NCBI GenBank assembly: GCA_018813765.1
Contig: JAHJBC010000005.1
Location: 1 to 39,886, forward strand
Direction: 5' to 3'
DNA from: Gammaproteobacteria bacterium
GTDB taxonomy: Bacteria > Pseudomonadota > Gammaproteobacteria > Burkholderiales > Gallionellaceae
Length of the DNA stretch: 39,886 nucleotides
The notes under the pieces are model-generated. The model did not search any database. It was not told the origin of the DNA and saw only the letters and a list, made by a program, of their open reading frames with translations. Shown one piece after another: positions 33,815 to 39,886 of this stretch (position 1 is its first letter; every line of letters starts with the position of its first letter). The position numbers were made by a program, and so were the translations under genes.

Positions 33815-34839
33815 TGAGCGAAGCGCATCTTTCACGCACATCGCGCAACCTGCTGTGGTCGCTGCTGGCGGCCATCGTGGTGATGGCGATCGGCACCCTC
33901 GGCTATCGCTGGCTGGGCGGCCCGCAATATTCCTGGCTGGATTGTTTCTACATGACCTTCATCACGGTCACCACCATCGGCTACGTCGAGTCGGTGGATG
34001 TCACCCAGTACGAATACGGCAAACTGTTCACCATCTTCATCGGCCTCACCGGCATCGGCGTGCTGGGTTATGTGTTGTCGACAGTGACGGCGTTCATGCT
34101 GGAAGGCGAATTCAACGAGGTCAGGCGGAGAAAGAAAATGGAAAAGAAGATCGCGCAACTCAAGGGGCACTATATCGTGTGCGGCATGGGGCAGATCGGC
34201 GGCAACATCGCCCATGAACTGGCGATCACCGGACGCCATTTCGTCATGGTGGACCAGGACAAAGACAACCTGCAGCGCTATGTCGAACAGCACCCTTCGC
34301 AGCTCTATGTGCTGGGCGACGCCACCGACAACGAAGTTCTGCTGACGGCCGGGATCAGGCATGCAGTCGGTGTCTTTGCGGTAGCGCATGACGATAACCA
34401 GAACCTGGTGATCAGCCTGAGCGCAAAGCAACTCAATCGGCAGGTGCGCGTGATCGCGCGTTGCCATGACCAGAAGAATGTCGGCAAGATCCGCAGCGCG
34501 GGCGCGGACGAGATCGTGCTGCTGGATTTCACCGGCGGGCAACGACTGGTATCCGCCATGGTGAGGCCCAATGTGGCCGGATTCATGGACGAGATGTTGA
34601 AGGCGGATGGAGAGCTGCGCATGGAGGAGGTCGCCATTCCGGGCAATACTTCATCCAGACCGCTGAGCGCGCTCTATCAGGGGAACCAGGATTGCCTGGT
34701 GATCGCAGTCCAGCAGGAAGGAAAATGGCATTTTAATCCGGCTTCTCAGCATTCCCTGCATGGCGGCAATGTGTTGATGGTGATGGCGACGCCGCAAGGA
34801 CGTGCACGTCTGGAACAGTTGATTCAGGGCGCAGTTTGA
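33814..34839 (+). CDS. Two-TM potassium channel with RCK (TrkA-N/TrkA-C) domains
   Basis: The 341-residue protein resembles MthK-type channels. Helix one is at about residues 13-31, followed by the pore loop and filter, and helix two at about 69-92. A cytoplasmic RCK domain begins GHYIVCGMGQIGGNIAHEL (NAD-binding Rossmann fold, ending in the VDQDKDN acidic residue). The C-terminal RCK lobe runs from about 255 to 341. The filter is TTIGYVES (54-60) rather than the canonical TVGYGD, with Val58 replacing the second Gly. It overlaps def by one base. The likely role is ligand-gated potassium flux. The altered filter makes ion selectivity uncertain. Confidence 0.88.
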   Translation: MSEAHLSRTSRNLLWSLLAAIVVMAIGTLGYRWLGGPQYSWLDCFYMTFITVTTIGYVESVDVTQYEYGKLFTIFIGLTGIGVLGYVLSTVTAFMLEGEFNEVRRRKKMEKKIAQLKGHYIVCGMGQIGGNIAHELAITGRHFVMVDQDKDNLQRYVEQHPSQLYVLGDATDNEVLLTAGIRHAVGVFAVAHDDNQNLVISLSAKQLNRQVRVIARCHDQKNVGKIRSAGADEIVLLDFTGGQRLVSAMVRPNVAGFMDEMLKADGELRMEEVAIPGNTSSRPLSALYQGNQDCLVIAVQQEGKWHFNPASQHSLHGGNVLMVMATPQGRARLEQLIQGAV

Positions 34840-34886
34840 TCCGGCAGTTCCAACTCATTTCGTAAATACCCTTGTTTTAATCAGGC

Positions 34887-34933
34887 TTGACATTGCGCCG
34901 TTGAATCGCCACCATTTAACCAATCGGTTAAAT
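34887..34933 (+). promoter_or_regulatory. ArsR promoter and palindromic operator
   Basis: A consensus -35 TTGACA lies at 34887-34892. A perfect palindrome follows at 34914-34933: ATTTAACC, four bases, GGTTAAAT. It overlaps where a -10 would fall (CATTTA at 34913-34918, 20-bp spacing, weak) and ends 15 bp before the arsR start. A dyad over the -10 of its own promoter is the usual autorepression layout of ArsR-family regulators. Confidence 0.7.
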
Positions 34934-34948
34934 AGGAAGCTGAGCAAC

Positions 34949-35302
34949 ATGCCCGCAGATTCATTGAGCCTCACCTTTGCCGCCCTCGCCGATCCTACCC
35001 GGCGCGCCATCCTCGCGCGCCTTGCCTCGGGCGAGATATCCGTCGGCGAACTGGCCGAGCCATTCCATATCAGCGCACCTGCCGTGACCAAGCACCTCAA
35101 GGTGCTGGAAAGGGCGGGCCTGATCACGCGCGGTCGCCAGGCGCAGTGGCGGCCATGCAAACTGGAGGCGACGCCGTTGCAGGAAGCGGCGACGTTCATC
35201 GAGCAGTACCGGCAGCATTGGGAACAAAGCCTTGATCGTCTCGACAACTATCTGCAACAACTACAGGCAAAGGAGAAGAAAAATGTCCGCAAAAGGAAGT
35301 GA
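34949..35302 (+). CDS. ArsR-family winged-helix transcriptional regulator
   Basis: The 117-residue regulator matches the ArsR/SmtB fold: FAALADPTRRAILARLASGE, then GELAEPFHISAPAVTKHLKVLERAGLI (recognition helix, cited in parts: ISAPAVTKHLKVLERAGL) and a basic wing RGRQAQWRPC. No CxC or other metal-binding pair is seen, so it is likely the non-metal subgroup that is paired with SRPBCC proteins. I chose ATG 34949 because AGGAAG lies at 34934-34939 and the longer frame would run through the operator. Its 3' end overlaps the SRPBCC gene by 20 bp, a common arrangement for this regulator type. Confidence 0.9.
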   Translation: MPADSLSLTFAALADPTRRAILARLASGEISVGELAEPFHISAPAVTKHLKVLERAGLITRGRQAQWRPCKLEATPLQEAATFIEQYRQHWEQSLDRLDNYLQQLQAKEKKNVRKRK

Positions 35303-35759
35303 TCCATCCGCCAGCGAGGTCGTCATCACCCGCACCTTCGATGCCCCGCGCGCGCTGGTGTGGCAGGCATGGACCGACCCGAAGCACATCATGCAATGGT
35401 GGGGGCCGAAGGGATTCAGCAATTCCGCCTGCGAATCCGATCTGCGCGTGGGTGGCGCTTTCAGGCTGAACATGTGCGCGCCGGACGGCAACAGTTATCC
35501 TTGCCAAGGTGTCTTCCACGAGATCGTGGAACCCGAACGCATCGTTTTCGACAGTACCGCCGACGAGGGCCATCCCTGCGGGGCCGGTTTGCCGCCGCGT
35601 GCGCGGGTGACCATCACCTTCACCGAACTGGGCGACAGAACCGCGCTCACGCTGCACACCCGTTTTGAAAACGTTGCACGCAAAGAAGCCGCCAACGAGG
35701 CGGGTTACAGCGTCAGTTGGGGGCAAGCGCTGGAACGCCTTGCCGATCACATTCATTGA
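35283..35759 (+). CDS. SRPBCC (AHSA1-like) domain protein
   Basis: The 158-residue protein begins VVITRTFDAPRALVWQAWTD and continues with HIMQWWGPKGF, the pattern of the AHSA1/activator of Hsp90 ATPase homolog branch of the SRPBCC superfamily. It folds as a helix-grip domain with a deep hydrophobic pocket. Function is unknown. Proteins of this branch are often encoded after an ArsR regulator and may bind small hydrophobic ligands. GGAGAA at 35273-35278 lies before ATG 35283. It ends 18 bp before the next SRPBCC gene. Confidence 0.87.
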   Translation: MSAKGSDPSASEVVITRTFDAPRALVWQAWTDPKHIMQWWGPKGFSNSACESDLRVGGAFRLNMCAPDGNSYPCQGVFHEIVEPERIVFDSTADEGHPCGAGLPPRARVTITFTELGDRTALTLHTRFENVARKEAANEAGYSVSWGQALERLADHIH

Positions 35760-35777
35760 TTCGTTCAAGGAGGCATC

Positions 35778-36302
35778 ATGATCAAGATCATCGCACTTGC
35801 AGTCGTCCTGCTACTCGCCATCATCCTTATCTATGCCGCGAGCAAACCGGATAAATTCCACGTCGAACGCAGCATCGACATCAAAGCTCCGCCGGAAAAG
35901 ATATTCGGACTCATCAACGACTTCCGCCAGTGGGATGCATGGACGCCCTACAACAAGGACCCGGCGATGAAGAAGACCTACAGTGCCAACACCATCGGCA
36001 AAGGTGCGCACTATGCGTGGGAAGGAAACAAGGAAGTCGGGCAGGGCGAGATCGCCATCACCGACACAACCCCGCCCAAGGAGATCGAAATGGAATTGCA
36101 CATGATCAAACCTTTCGAGGGGCGCAACCATGTCGTGTTCTCGATAGATGCCGCCGGAAGTGGCACCCAAGTCACCTGGGTGCTGGAAGACCAGCATACC
36201 TATTTCCTGAAGGTATTGAGCATGTTCATCAACATGGACAAGATGATCGGCAACGATTTCGAGACCGGATTGGCAAGGCTCAAAGTCGCTGCTGAAAAAT
36301 AG
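35778..36302 (+). CDS. Membrane-anchored SRPBCC (polyketide cyclase-like) protein
   Basis: The 174-residue protein has an N-terminal hydrophobic helix (residues about 4-21, ALAVVLLLAIILIYAA). An SRPBCC domain follows (HVERSIDIKAPPEKIFGLINDFRQW, given in parts: IDIKAPPEKIFGLINDF then WDAWTPYNKD). The charged C-terminus ends in a helix (ETGLARLKVAAEK). It is probably tethered to the membrane or exported with a non-cleaved anchor. AAGGAGG precedes the start. It is the second of three SRPBCC genes in this cluster. Confidence 0.83.
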   Translation: MIKIIALAVVLLLAIILIYAASKPDKFHVERSIDIKAPPEKIFGLINDFRQWDAWTPYNKDPAMKKTYSANTIGKGAHYAWEGNKEVGQGEIAITDTTPPKEIEMELHMIKPFEGRNHVVFSIDAAGSGTQVTWVLEDQHTYFLKVLSMFINMDKMIGNDFETGLARLKVAAEK

Positions 36303-36352
36303 TTGGGCCCCACGTTTCACAATCAAAATTATTCTCTAAAGGAAATCGCACC

Positions 36353-36679
36353 ATGGCCAAATACCTGATCTCATTCCCCAGCGCGGCGATGGTCGTGCCC
36401 GAAGACGAAATGGAGGCGGTGGGCCGCGACGCGCACGCCGTGATCGAAGAGGCAAAAGCCGCCGGAGTCTACGTCTTCGCCGGCGGCATCGACGAAAGTG
36501 TGCCGCTTGTGCTCGTAGCCGCCGACCGCTCAGTCGCCGAGGGCGGCTACTCATGGGCGCCCCCGCTTGACGGCGGCTTCACTGTGCTCGAACTCCCATC
36601 CCGTGAAGAAGCTGTCGCGTGGGCCGCGCGCATCGCGAAGGCCTGCCGCTGCAACCAGGAGTTGCGCGTCATTCAGTAA
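36353..36679 (+). CDS. YCII-related (DGPF-like) domain protein
   Basis: The 108-residue protein contains a ferredoxin-like fold pattern typical of YCII/DGPF proteins: MAKYLISFPSAAMV, a central helix with HAVIEEAKAAGVYVFAGG, and LDGGFTVLELPSREEAVAWA. No function is established for small stand-alone members. AAAGGAA lies before the start. A second YCII-related gene follows at 36821 and is clearly different in sequence. Confidence 0.75.
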   Translation: MAKYLISFPSAAMVVPEDEMEAVGRDAHAVIEEAKAAGVYVFAGGIDESVPLVLVAADRSVAEGGYSWAPPLDGGFTVLELPSREEAVAWAARIAKACRCNQELRVIQ

Positions 36680-36703
36680 GCCCCGCAGCCCTGATGGCGG
36701 TGA

Positions 36704-36760
36704 GTTGGGCGTGATGCCCAACCCATCCATCCTCAGGACATTGCGCGTAAAGCCGCGCAA
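36704..36760. repeat. Two short perfect hairpins in the gap between YCII genes
   Basis: GTTGGGC at 36704-36710 pairs with GCCCAAC at 36716-36722. TTGCGCG at 36741-36747 pairs with CGCGCAA at 36754-36760. Each has a seven-base stem and a loop of 5-6 bases. Neither is followed by a T-run, so I do not call terminators. Confidence 0.5.
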
Positions 36761-36820
36761 AGTCGGTGGATTCAATCGTTCTGGAGCAGATTCAATACGA
36801 TCAACCCGAAAGGAGATGTA

Positions 36821-37174
36821 ATGCAATTTCTATTCATCATCAGTCACGACGATGCTTTTGCGCCAAGCGAGACACTGTTTGCGGATATCGCGGCGTGGAT
36901 CAAGGAAGCCGAACAGCAGGGCATCCGGGTATACGGCAATCCATTGCGTCCCGCCGATGATGCCAAGACCGTGCGTGTGCGCAATGGCAAGGTCAGGATC
37001 ACGGCGGGGCCGTTCGAGGACTCCACAGAGAAGATGTGCGCGTATGAATTGATCGAGTGCGCGAGCATGGATGAAGCAATCAAATTCGCTTCTTTGCACC
37101 CCATGGCGAAAGCGGCCACCATCGAGGTCAGGCCGATATGGAACGAGTTGGTCGGACAAAAATCCGGCAAATGA
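36821..37174 (+). CDS. YCII/DGPF-type small protein
   Basis: The 117-residue protein begins MQFLFIISHDDAF and has VRVRNGKVRITAGPFEDSTEKM and CASMDEAIKFASLHPMAK, the pattern of DGPF-type YCII proteins. These proteins sometimes occur beside ECF sigma factors or SRPBCC proteins. No enzyme activity can be assigned. AAAGGAG at 36810-36816 lies close to the start. It is probably transcribed with the acetyltransferase 35 bp downstream. Confidence 0.8.
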   Translation: MQFLFIISHDDAFAPSETLFADIAAWIKEAEQQGIRVYGNPLRPADDAKTVRVRNGKVRITAGPFEDSTEKMCAYELIECASMDEAIKFASLHPMAKAATIEVRPIWNELVGQKSGK

Positions 37175-37209
37175 AGGGGCATCCGGAAATATGAGGGCGA
37201 CAGGTTCTT

Positions 37210-37611
37210 ATGACAGCGATTGAATACCGAAAAAACTTTCCCCTTGCGTCCGCCGAAGTGGCCGCAGTTTTCGATGCGTCCGGCATCCGCCGCCCCACCA
37301 ACGATCTGGAGCGGATAGCACGCATGTTCGCCAATGCGAACCTGGTCTTCTCCGCCTGGCATGAAGGACGGCTCGTAGGCGTGTGCCGCGCCCTGACTGA
37401 TTTCAGCTATTGCTGCTATCTCTCCGACCTCGCCGTGGATAAGGCTTTCCAGACGCAAGGCATAGGGAGCGAGCTGATCGCACAGGTACGCGCTGCCATC
37501 GGGGAAGAGGTGGCGCTGATTCTGCTGTCGGCGCCCGAAGCAATGGCGTATTACCCCAAGGTCGGGTTCGAGAGAATTGAAAATGGCTTCATCATCAAAC
37601 GAGTTGGCTAA
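37210..37611 (+). CDS. GNAT family N-acetyltransferase
   Basis: The 133-residue GNAT protein has the acceptor half (FANANLVFSAWHEGRLVGVCRAL), the beta4 strand YLSDLAVDKAFQTQGIGSELI containing the acetyl-CoA pyrophosphate loop Q-T-Q-G-I-G (cited as QTQGIGSELI), and a final YYPKVGFERIENGFII strand. The substrate is unknown. The gene lies in the small-protein cluster after arsR, and a palindromic repeat follows its stop. Confidence 0.85.
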   Translation: MTAIEYRKNFPLASAEVAAVFDASGIRRPTNDLERIARMFANANLVFSAWHEGRLVGVCRALTDFSYCCYLSDLAVDKAFQTQGIGSELIAQVRAAIGEEVALILLSAPEAMAYYPKVGFERIENGFIIKRVG

Positions 37612-37635
37612 GGAGATGCTGAGTAAATCAGCATC

Positions 37636-37704
37636 CGTCATTCCGGCGAAGGCCGGAATCCAGCGTATTCATTCAACTGGGCACCGGCTTTCGCCGGTGC
37701 GACG
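37636..37704. repeat. Paired palindromic repeat (REP/BIME-like)
   Basis: Hairpin one is ATTCCGGC 37640-37647 with GCCGGAAT 37652-37659. Hairpin two is GCACCGGC 37681-37688 with GCCGGTGC 37693-37700. The outer halves also pair as a larger inverted repeat (CGTC at 37637-37640 and GACG at 37701-37704; CCAG and CTGG inside). This is the familiar CGTCATTCCGGC-type intergenic repeat. Nothing else is seen in 37612-37805. Confidence 0.7.
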
Positions 37705-37805
37705 ATTAATTCGGTGCATCCCTGGATTGACATTTGGTGATTGCTTCACAGGGGGCGGTGGCAAACCCGCCTTTCACTTGGCCTTTCGTTAAACACCCCA
37801 ACACC

Positions 37806-38228
37806 ATGAACCTGATCGACCACGTTTCCATTTCCGTCCCCAACATCGAAAAGGCGCGCCCGTTCTACGACGCGGTGATGGCCGCGCTGTGTGTCGAAAA
37901 GGTTTATGACCGCCCCGGCGCACTCGGCTACGGCGTGCGCTGTAACGACGTTGAAGATTTCCATTCATGCCTGGCGGTGTATGAATCCGCCGCAGCCAAT
38001 GTCGACGAAATGCGCCACTGGTGTTTCAAGGCAAGCACCAGAGCCCAGGTTGCCGCTTTCTACACCGCCGGTTTGGCAAATGGAGGAAAGGACAACGGCG
38101 CACCCGGCCTGCGTCCGCACTACCACGACAACTACTTTGCCGCCTTTCTGTACGACCCGGCTGGCAACCGGATAGAGGCGGTTTGTCATCGCTCAGAACC
38201 CGAAGTCTTCCCGCAATCGTCGCAATGA
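37806..38228 (+). CDS. VOC (glyoxalase-fold) family protein
   Basis: The 140-residue protein shows the vicinal-oxygen-chelate pattern: NLIDHVSISVPNIEKARPFYDAVM (in parts: IDHVSISVPNIEKARPFYDA), LGYGVRCND in the middle, and the metal-binding strand NYFAAFLYDPAGNRIEAVCH with a terminal Glu. His6 in the first motif and the later Glu are plausible metal ligands. The substrate is unknown, and glyoxalase/dioxygenase-like relatives are abundant. ATG 37806 is preferred over the longer frame because homology begins there, although no strong ribosome site is evident. Confidence 0.83.
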   Translation: MNLIDHVSISVPNIEKARPFYDAVMAALCVEKVYDRPGALGYGVRCNDVEDFHSCLAVYESAAANVDEMRHWCFKASTRAQVAAFYTAGLANGGKDNGAPGLRPHYHDNYFAAFLYDPAGNRIEAVCHRSEPEVFPQSSQ

Positions 38229-38242
38229 TCACGGAGGTCAAC

Positions 38243-38653
38243 ATGAACGACACCAGCACCATTCCCCGCAACATTCCGCGCAGCTTCGGCGCCGTGCTGG
38301 CGGGCTTTATCGCCGTCTTCATCCTGTCGCTGGCAACCGACCAGTTGTTCCACATGCTGGAGGTCTTCCCGCCATGGGGCCAACCGACGACCGATACCGG
38401 GCCGCTACTGCTGGCGCTGACGTATCGCATCGTCTATGGCATCGCGGGCGGATACATTGTTGCCCGGCTCGCACCGCGCAACCCCATGCGGCATGCGCTC
38501 GTCATGGGTGGCATCGGCCTTGTGTTGAGCGTGGCGGGCGGCATCGCCATGTGGGACATGGGCGCACACTGGTATCCCGTAGCGGTGGCCCTGACAGCTT
38601 TGCCCTGCGCATGGGGCGGCGGCTGGCTGTTTATCAATCGCGTCAGGCGATGA
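38243..38653 (+). CDS. Small multi-pass membrane protein
   Basis: The 136-residue protein has four predicted transmembrane helices: at about residues 16-33 (AVLAGFIAVFILSLATDQ), 57-78 (the TYRIVYGIAGGYIVARL stretch), 84-102 (the LVMGGIGLVLSVAGGI stretch) and 111-131. A short hydrophilic N-terminus precedes them. No named family is recognised. GGAGG at 38233-38237 supports ATG 38243. It is followed 12 bp later by another SRPBCC gene. Confidence 0.8.
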   Translation: MNDTSTIPRNIPRSFGAVLAGFIAVFILSLATDQLFHMLEVFPPWGQPTTDTGPLLLALTYRIVYGIAGGYIVARLAPRNPMRHALVMGGIGLVLSVAGGIAMWDMGAHWYPVAVALTALPCAWGGGWLFINRVRR

Positions 38654-38665
38654 AAGGAGCGCATC

Positions 38666-39103
38666 ATGCAAACACTGCACTATTCGATCACGATCAAAGC
38701 ACCGCGTGCCCATGTCCATCACACCATGCTGGCGGACGAGACCTACCGGGCATGGACCAGCGAGTTCGCCCCGGATTCGTATTACACGGGCTCATGGGAC
38801 AAGGGGGCGCAGATACTGTTCACGAATACAGAGGGCTCCGGCATGAAAGCGCGCATCGCCGAACACCGGCCCGCCGAATTCGTTTCCATCGAGATGCTTT
38901 CGGAAGTGCACGATGGCGTGCCGGATGCACAAGACACATGGCAGGGCGCGTTCGAGAACTACACCTTTGCGGAAAAAGACGGGGCGACTCTCCTGAAGGT
39001 GGACATCAGCGGCATGCCTGCCGAGATGGTGGAATACATGGACGCCGCCTGGCCCAAAGCGCTGGCGAAACTCAAGGCGATCTGCGAATCATCCGGCGGA
39101 TGA
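38666..39103 (+). CDS. SRPBCC (AHSA1-like) domain protein
   Basis: The 145-residue SRPBCC protein starts LHYSITIKAPRAHVHHTMLADETYRAWTSEF (in parts: YSITIKAPRAHVHHTM then YRAWTSEF) and has the mid-strand GSWDKGAQILFTN and FENYTFAEKDGATLLKVD. It is the third member of this fold in the cluster and differs in sequence from the other two. Ligand and role are unknown. AAAGGAG precedes ATG 38666. Confidence 0.85.
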   Translation: MQTLHYSITIKAPRAHVHHTMLADETYRAWTSEFAPDSYYTGSWDKGAQILFTNTEGSGMKARIAEHRPAEFVSIEMLSEVHDGVPDAQDTWQGAFENYTFAEKDGATLLKVDISGMPAEMVEYMDAAWPKALAKLKAICESSGG

Positions 39104-39406
39104 AGGCAATGACCAGAGCCGTGCCACCCTATTGCCATGATTGACATAACCCGCCCCATAGCCCTACAGTTCGTCCCACTTGCAACTCCGCCCCACGCAC
39201 ATTGCACCGCACGCACGGTGCAGGGCTTATAGCGGACTCCCCAGATTAGGAGCTGGCGCAAGGATAAATTCCCGCACCGACGGGAAGCATCGCCAGCGGC
39301 ACACTTGTTCAGCAAAGGGGAAGCATTTGATTGCGAGACTCACCGATCATTCTTTACACAGACCATTTGCCGTGGTCTGTCCCTCAATGTTCAATCAAAT
39401 GAACCT
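39104..39406. other. Structured intergenic region ahead of the ATPase gene
   Basis: No gene is seen in these 303 bp, but base-pairing potential is unusually strong. First structure: GCTGGCG 39252-39258 with CGCCAGC 39291-39297, enclosing TTCCCG 39269-39274 with CGGGAA 39281-39286. Second structure: CATTTGATTG 39324-39333 with CAATCAAATG 39392-39401, enclosing ACAGACCA 39358-39365 with TGGTCTGT 39373-39380. The second ends five bases before the ATPase start codon, and no Shine-Dalgarno is visible there. It could be a regulatory leader, a small RNA, or the footprint of a mobile element. Confidence 0.55.
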
Positions 39407-39748
39407 ATGACTCAGAAAACCTTAGATGCGACGCCTGAAAAGCGTTTGTTTCTTTCAATCATTTCAGAATATGACCTTAAGAGGTCTGTCTGTGAGCTTA
39501 TTGATAACGCTATCGATCTCTGGTCGAAGACGAAGAGGGCTGACCTCGTAATTAATATCAATGCCGACGAAAGGCAGCAATCGATTTCAATAGAGGACAA
39601 TGCGGGCGGTATTGAGGAATCCAAGCTAGATCACATTGTTAGCCCTGGTAAAACGAGTAATGACATTCATGATGATGTAATCGGGTACTTTGGGGTTGGA
39701 AGCAAACGGGCTGTCATCGCGTTGGCGCAGGACATTGCTATACATTGA
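39407..39748 (+). pseudogene. 5' part of a GHKL-type (Hsp90/MORC-like) ATPase gene, truncated by an IS element
   Basis: The frame encodes 113 residues with the ATP-binding motifs of the GHKL superfamily: ELIDNAIDLW (Glu/Asn of box N), EDNAGGIEESKL (G1 box, D-N-A-G-G) and GYFGVGSKRAVIALA (G2 box). The homology stops abruptly in the middle of the domain. The stop TGA consists of the first three bases of the insertion-sequence end at 39746. The full gene presumably encodes a larger stand-alone ATPase. Such proteins have been discussed in prokaryotic defence-like contexts, but nothing here proves that role. The composition is more AT-rich than the preceding cluster, suggesting acquisition. The start ATG 39407 is the best available and has no clear ribosome site. 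Confidence 0.78.
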
Positions 39749-39886
39749 ATCGCCCCGGTTTTCGTGGAGGCTGTTTGGTTTAAGTAACGTTGGCAGTCTC
39801 CGTCTTGGATAACTGTCGGTAGTATTGTGCCTCAGCTTCTGCGGGCGGGATATAGCCGATGGGTTCGAGCAGACGTTGATGGTTGA
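39746..39886. mobile_element. Left end of an IS3-family insertion sequence (continues beyond the window)
   Basis: The terminus starts TGAATCGCCCCGG at 39746, resembling IS3-family ends that begin with TGA and a C/G-rich stretch. It is followed inside by the 3' end of a transposase gene on the minus strand. The other terminus, the inverted-repeat partner and any target duplication lie outside the window. The ATPase gene ends exactly at this boundary. Confidence 0.82.
39780..39886 (-). CDS. IS3-family transposase OrfB, C-terminal end (partial)
   Basis: The partial minus-strand frame gives NHQRLLEPIGYIPPAEAEAQ and then YYRQLSKTETANVT followed by a stop at 39780-39782. The P-I-G-Y-I-P-P-A-E-A-E pattern, with the following tyrosines, is the well-known C-terminal tail of OrfB (DDE integrase) in one IS3 subgroup. 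The catalytic domain is beyond the window edge, so activity cannot be judged. Confidence 0.88.
   Translation of the reverse strand, partial: NHQRLLEPIGYIPPAEAEAQYYRQLSKTETANVT

Noticed and set aside
39252-39297. Integron attC site
   Set aside because: The nested stem is attC-like in shape, but the required RYYYAAC/GTTRRRY core sites are absent.

Overview
The window reads as about 39.9 kb of chromosome from a betaproteobacterium. A member of the Nitrosomonadales, such as the Gallionellaceae, is my best inference. The reasons are moderate-to-high GC, the core gene order ffs-dnaX-ybaB-recR, the run nadB | rpoE-rseABC-mucD-lepA-lepB-DUF4845-rnc-era-recO-pdxJ-acpS-nagZ, and zipA next to ligA. No rRNA, tRNA or CRISPR array is visible.

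Layout. (1) Positions 1-645 hold non-coding repeats: a large inverted-repeat element and a short REP-like hairpin. (2) Positions 790-4345 hold the 4.5S SRP RNA and a replication/recombination run (dnaX, ybaB, recR) ending in a pseudouridine synthase. (3) Positions 4438-7307 hold a signalling module: a class III cyclase with a PEGA tail, a small lipoprotein and a membrane-anchored Ser/Thr kinase. (4) Positions 7335-9355 hold a YgfX-like membrane protein convergent with nadB. (5) Positions 9548-21164 hold the sigma-E envelope-stress operon, then translation, secretion and RNA-processing genes, then pyridoxine, acyl-carrier-protein and cell-wall recycling genes. A 141-bp repeat sits between recO and pdxJ. 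(6) Positions 21267-25806 hold a complete RpfF / RpfC / RpfG diffusible-signal-factor system, with rpfF convergent to an rpfG-rpfC operon. (7) Positions 26085-30960 hold zipA and a full-length ligA, then two AT-richer genes (an unknown and a DnaQ-like exonuclease fused to BRCT), then a second, diverged 3' end of ligA. This looks like a xenologous replacement scar. (8) Positions 30957-34839 hold galU, a purine-salvage pair (hpt and an MTAP/MTIP-type phosphorylase), def with an unusual internal insertion, and a K+ channel. (9) Positions 34887-39103 are an accessory run of small proteins: an ArsR regulator with a perfect palindromic operator, three SRPBCC proteins, two YCII proteins, a GNAT acetyltransferase, a VOC protein and a membrane protein. 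(10) Positions 39104-39886 hold a strongly structured intergenic region leading into a GHKL-type ATPase gene. That gene is cut short by the end of an IS3-family element that runs off the window.

How it works together: most of the window is housekeeping. The distinctive parts are the DSF/c-di-GMP quorum-sensing set, the cyclase-lipoprotein-kinase module, the ligA replacement scar with its exonuclease-BRCT cargo, and the structured leader plus IS-disrupted ATPase at the right end. No single region can be called a new system with confidence. The ligA cargo and the right-end ATPase locus are the best candidates for follow-up.
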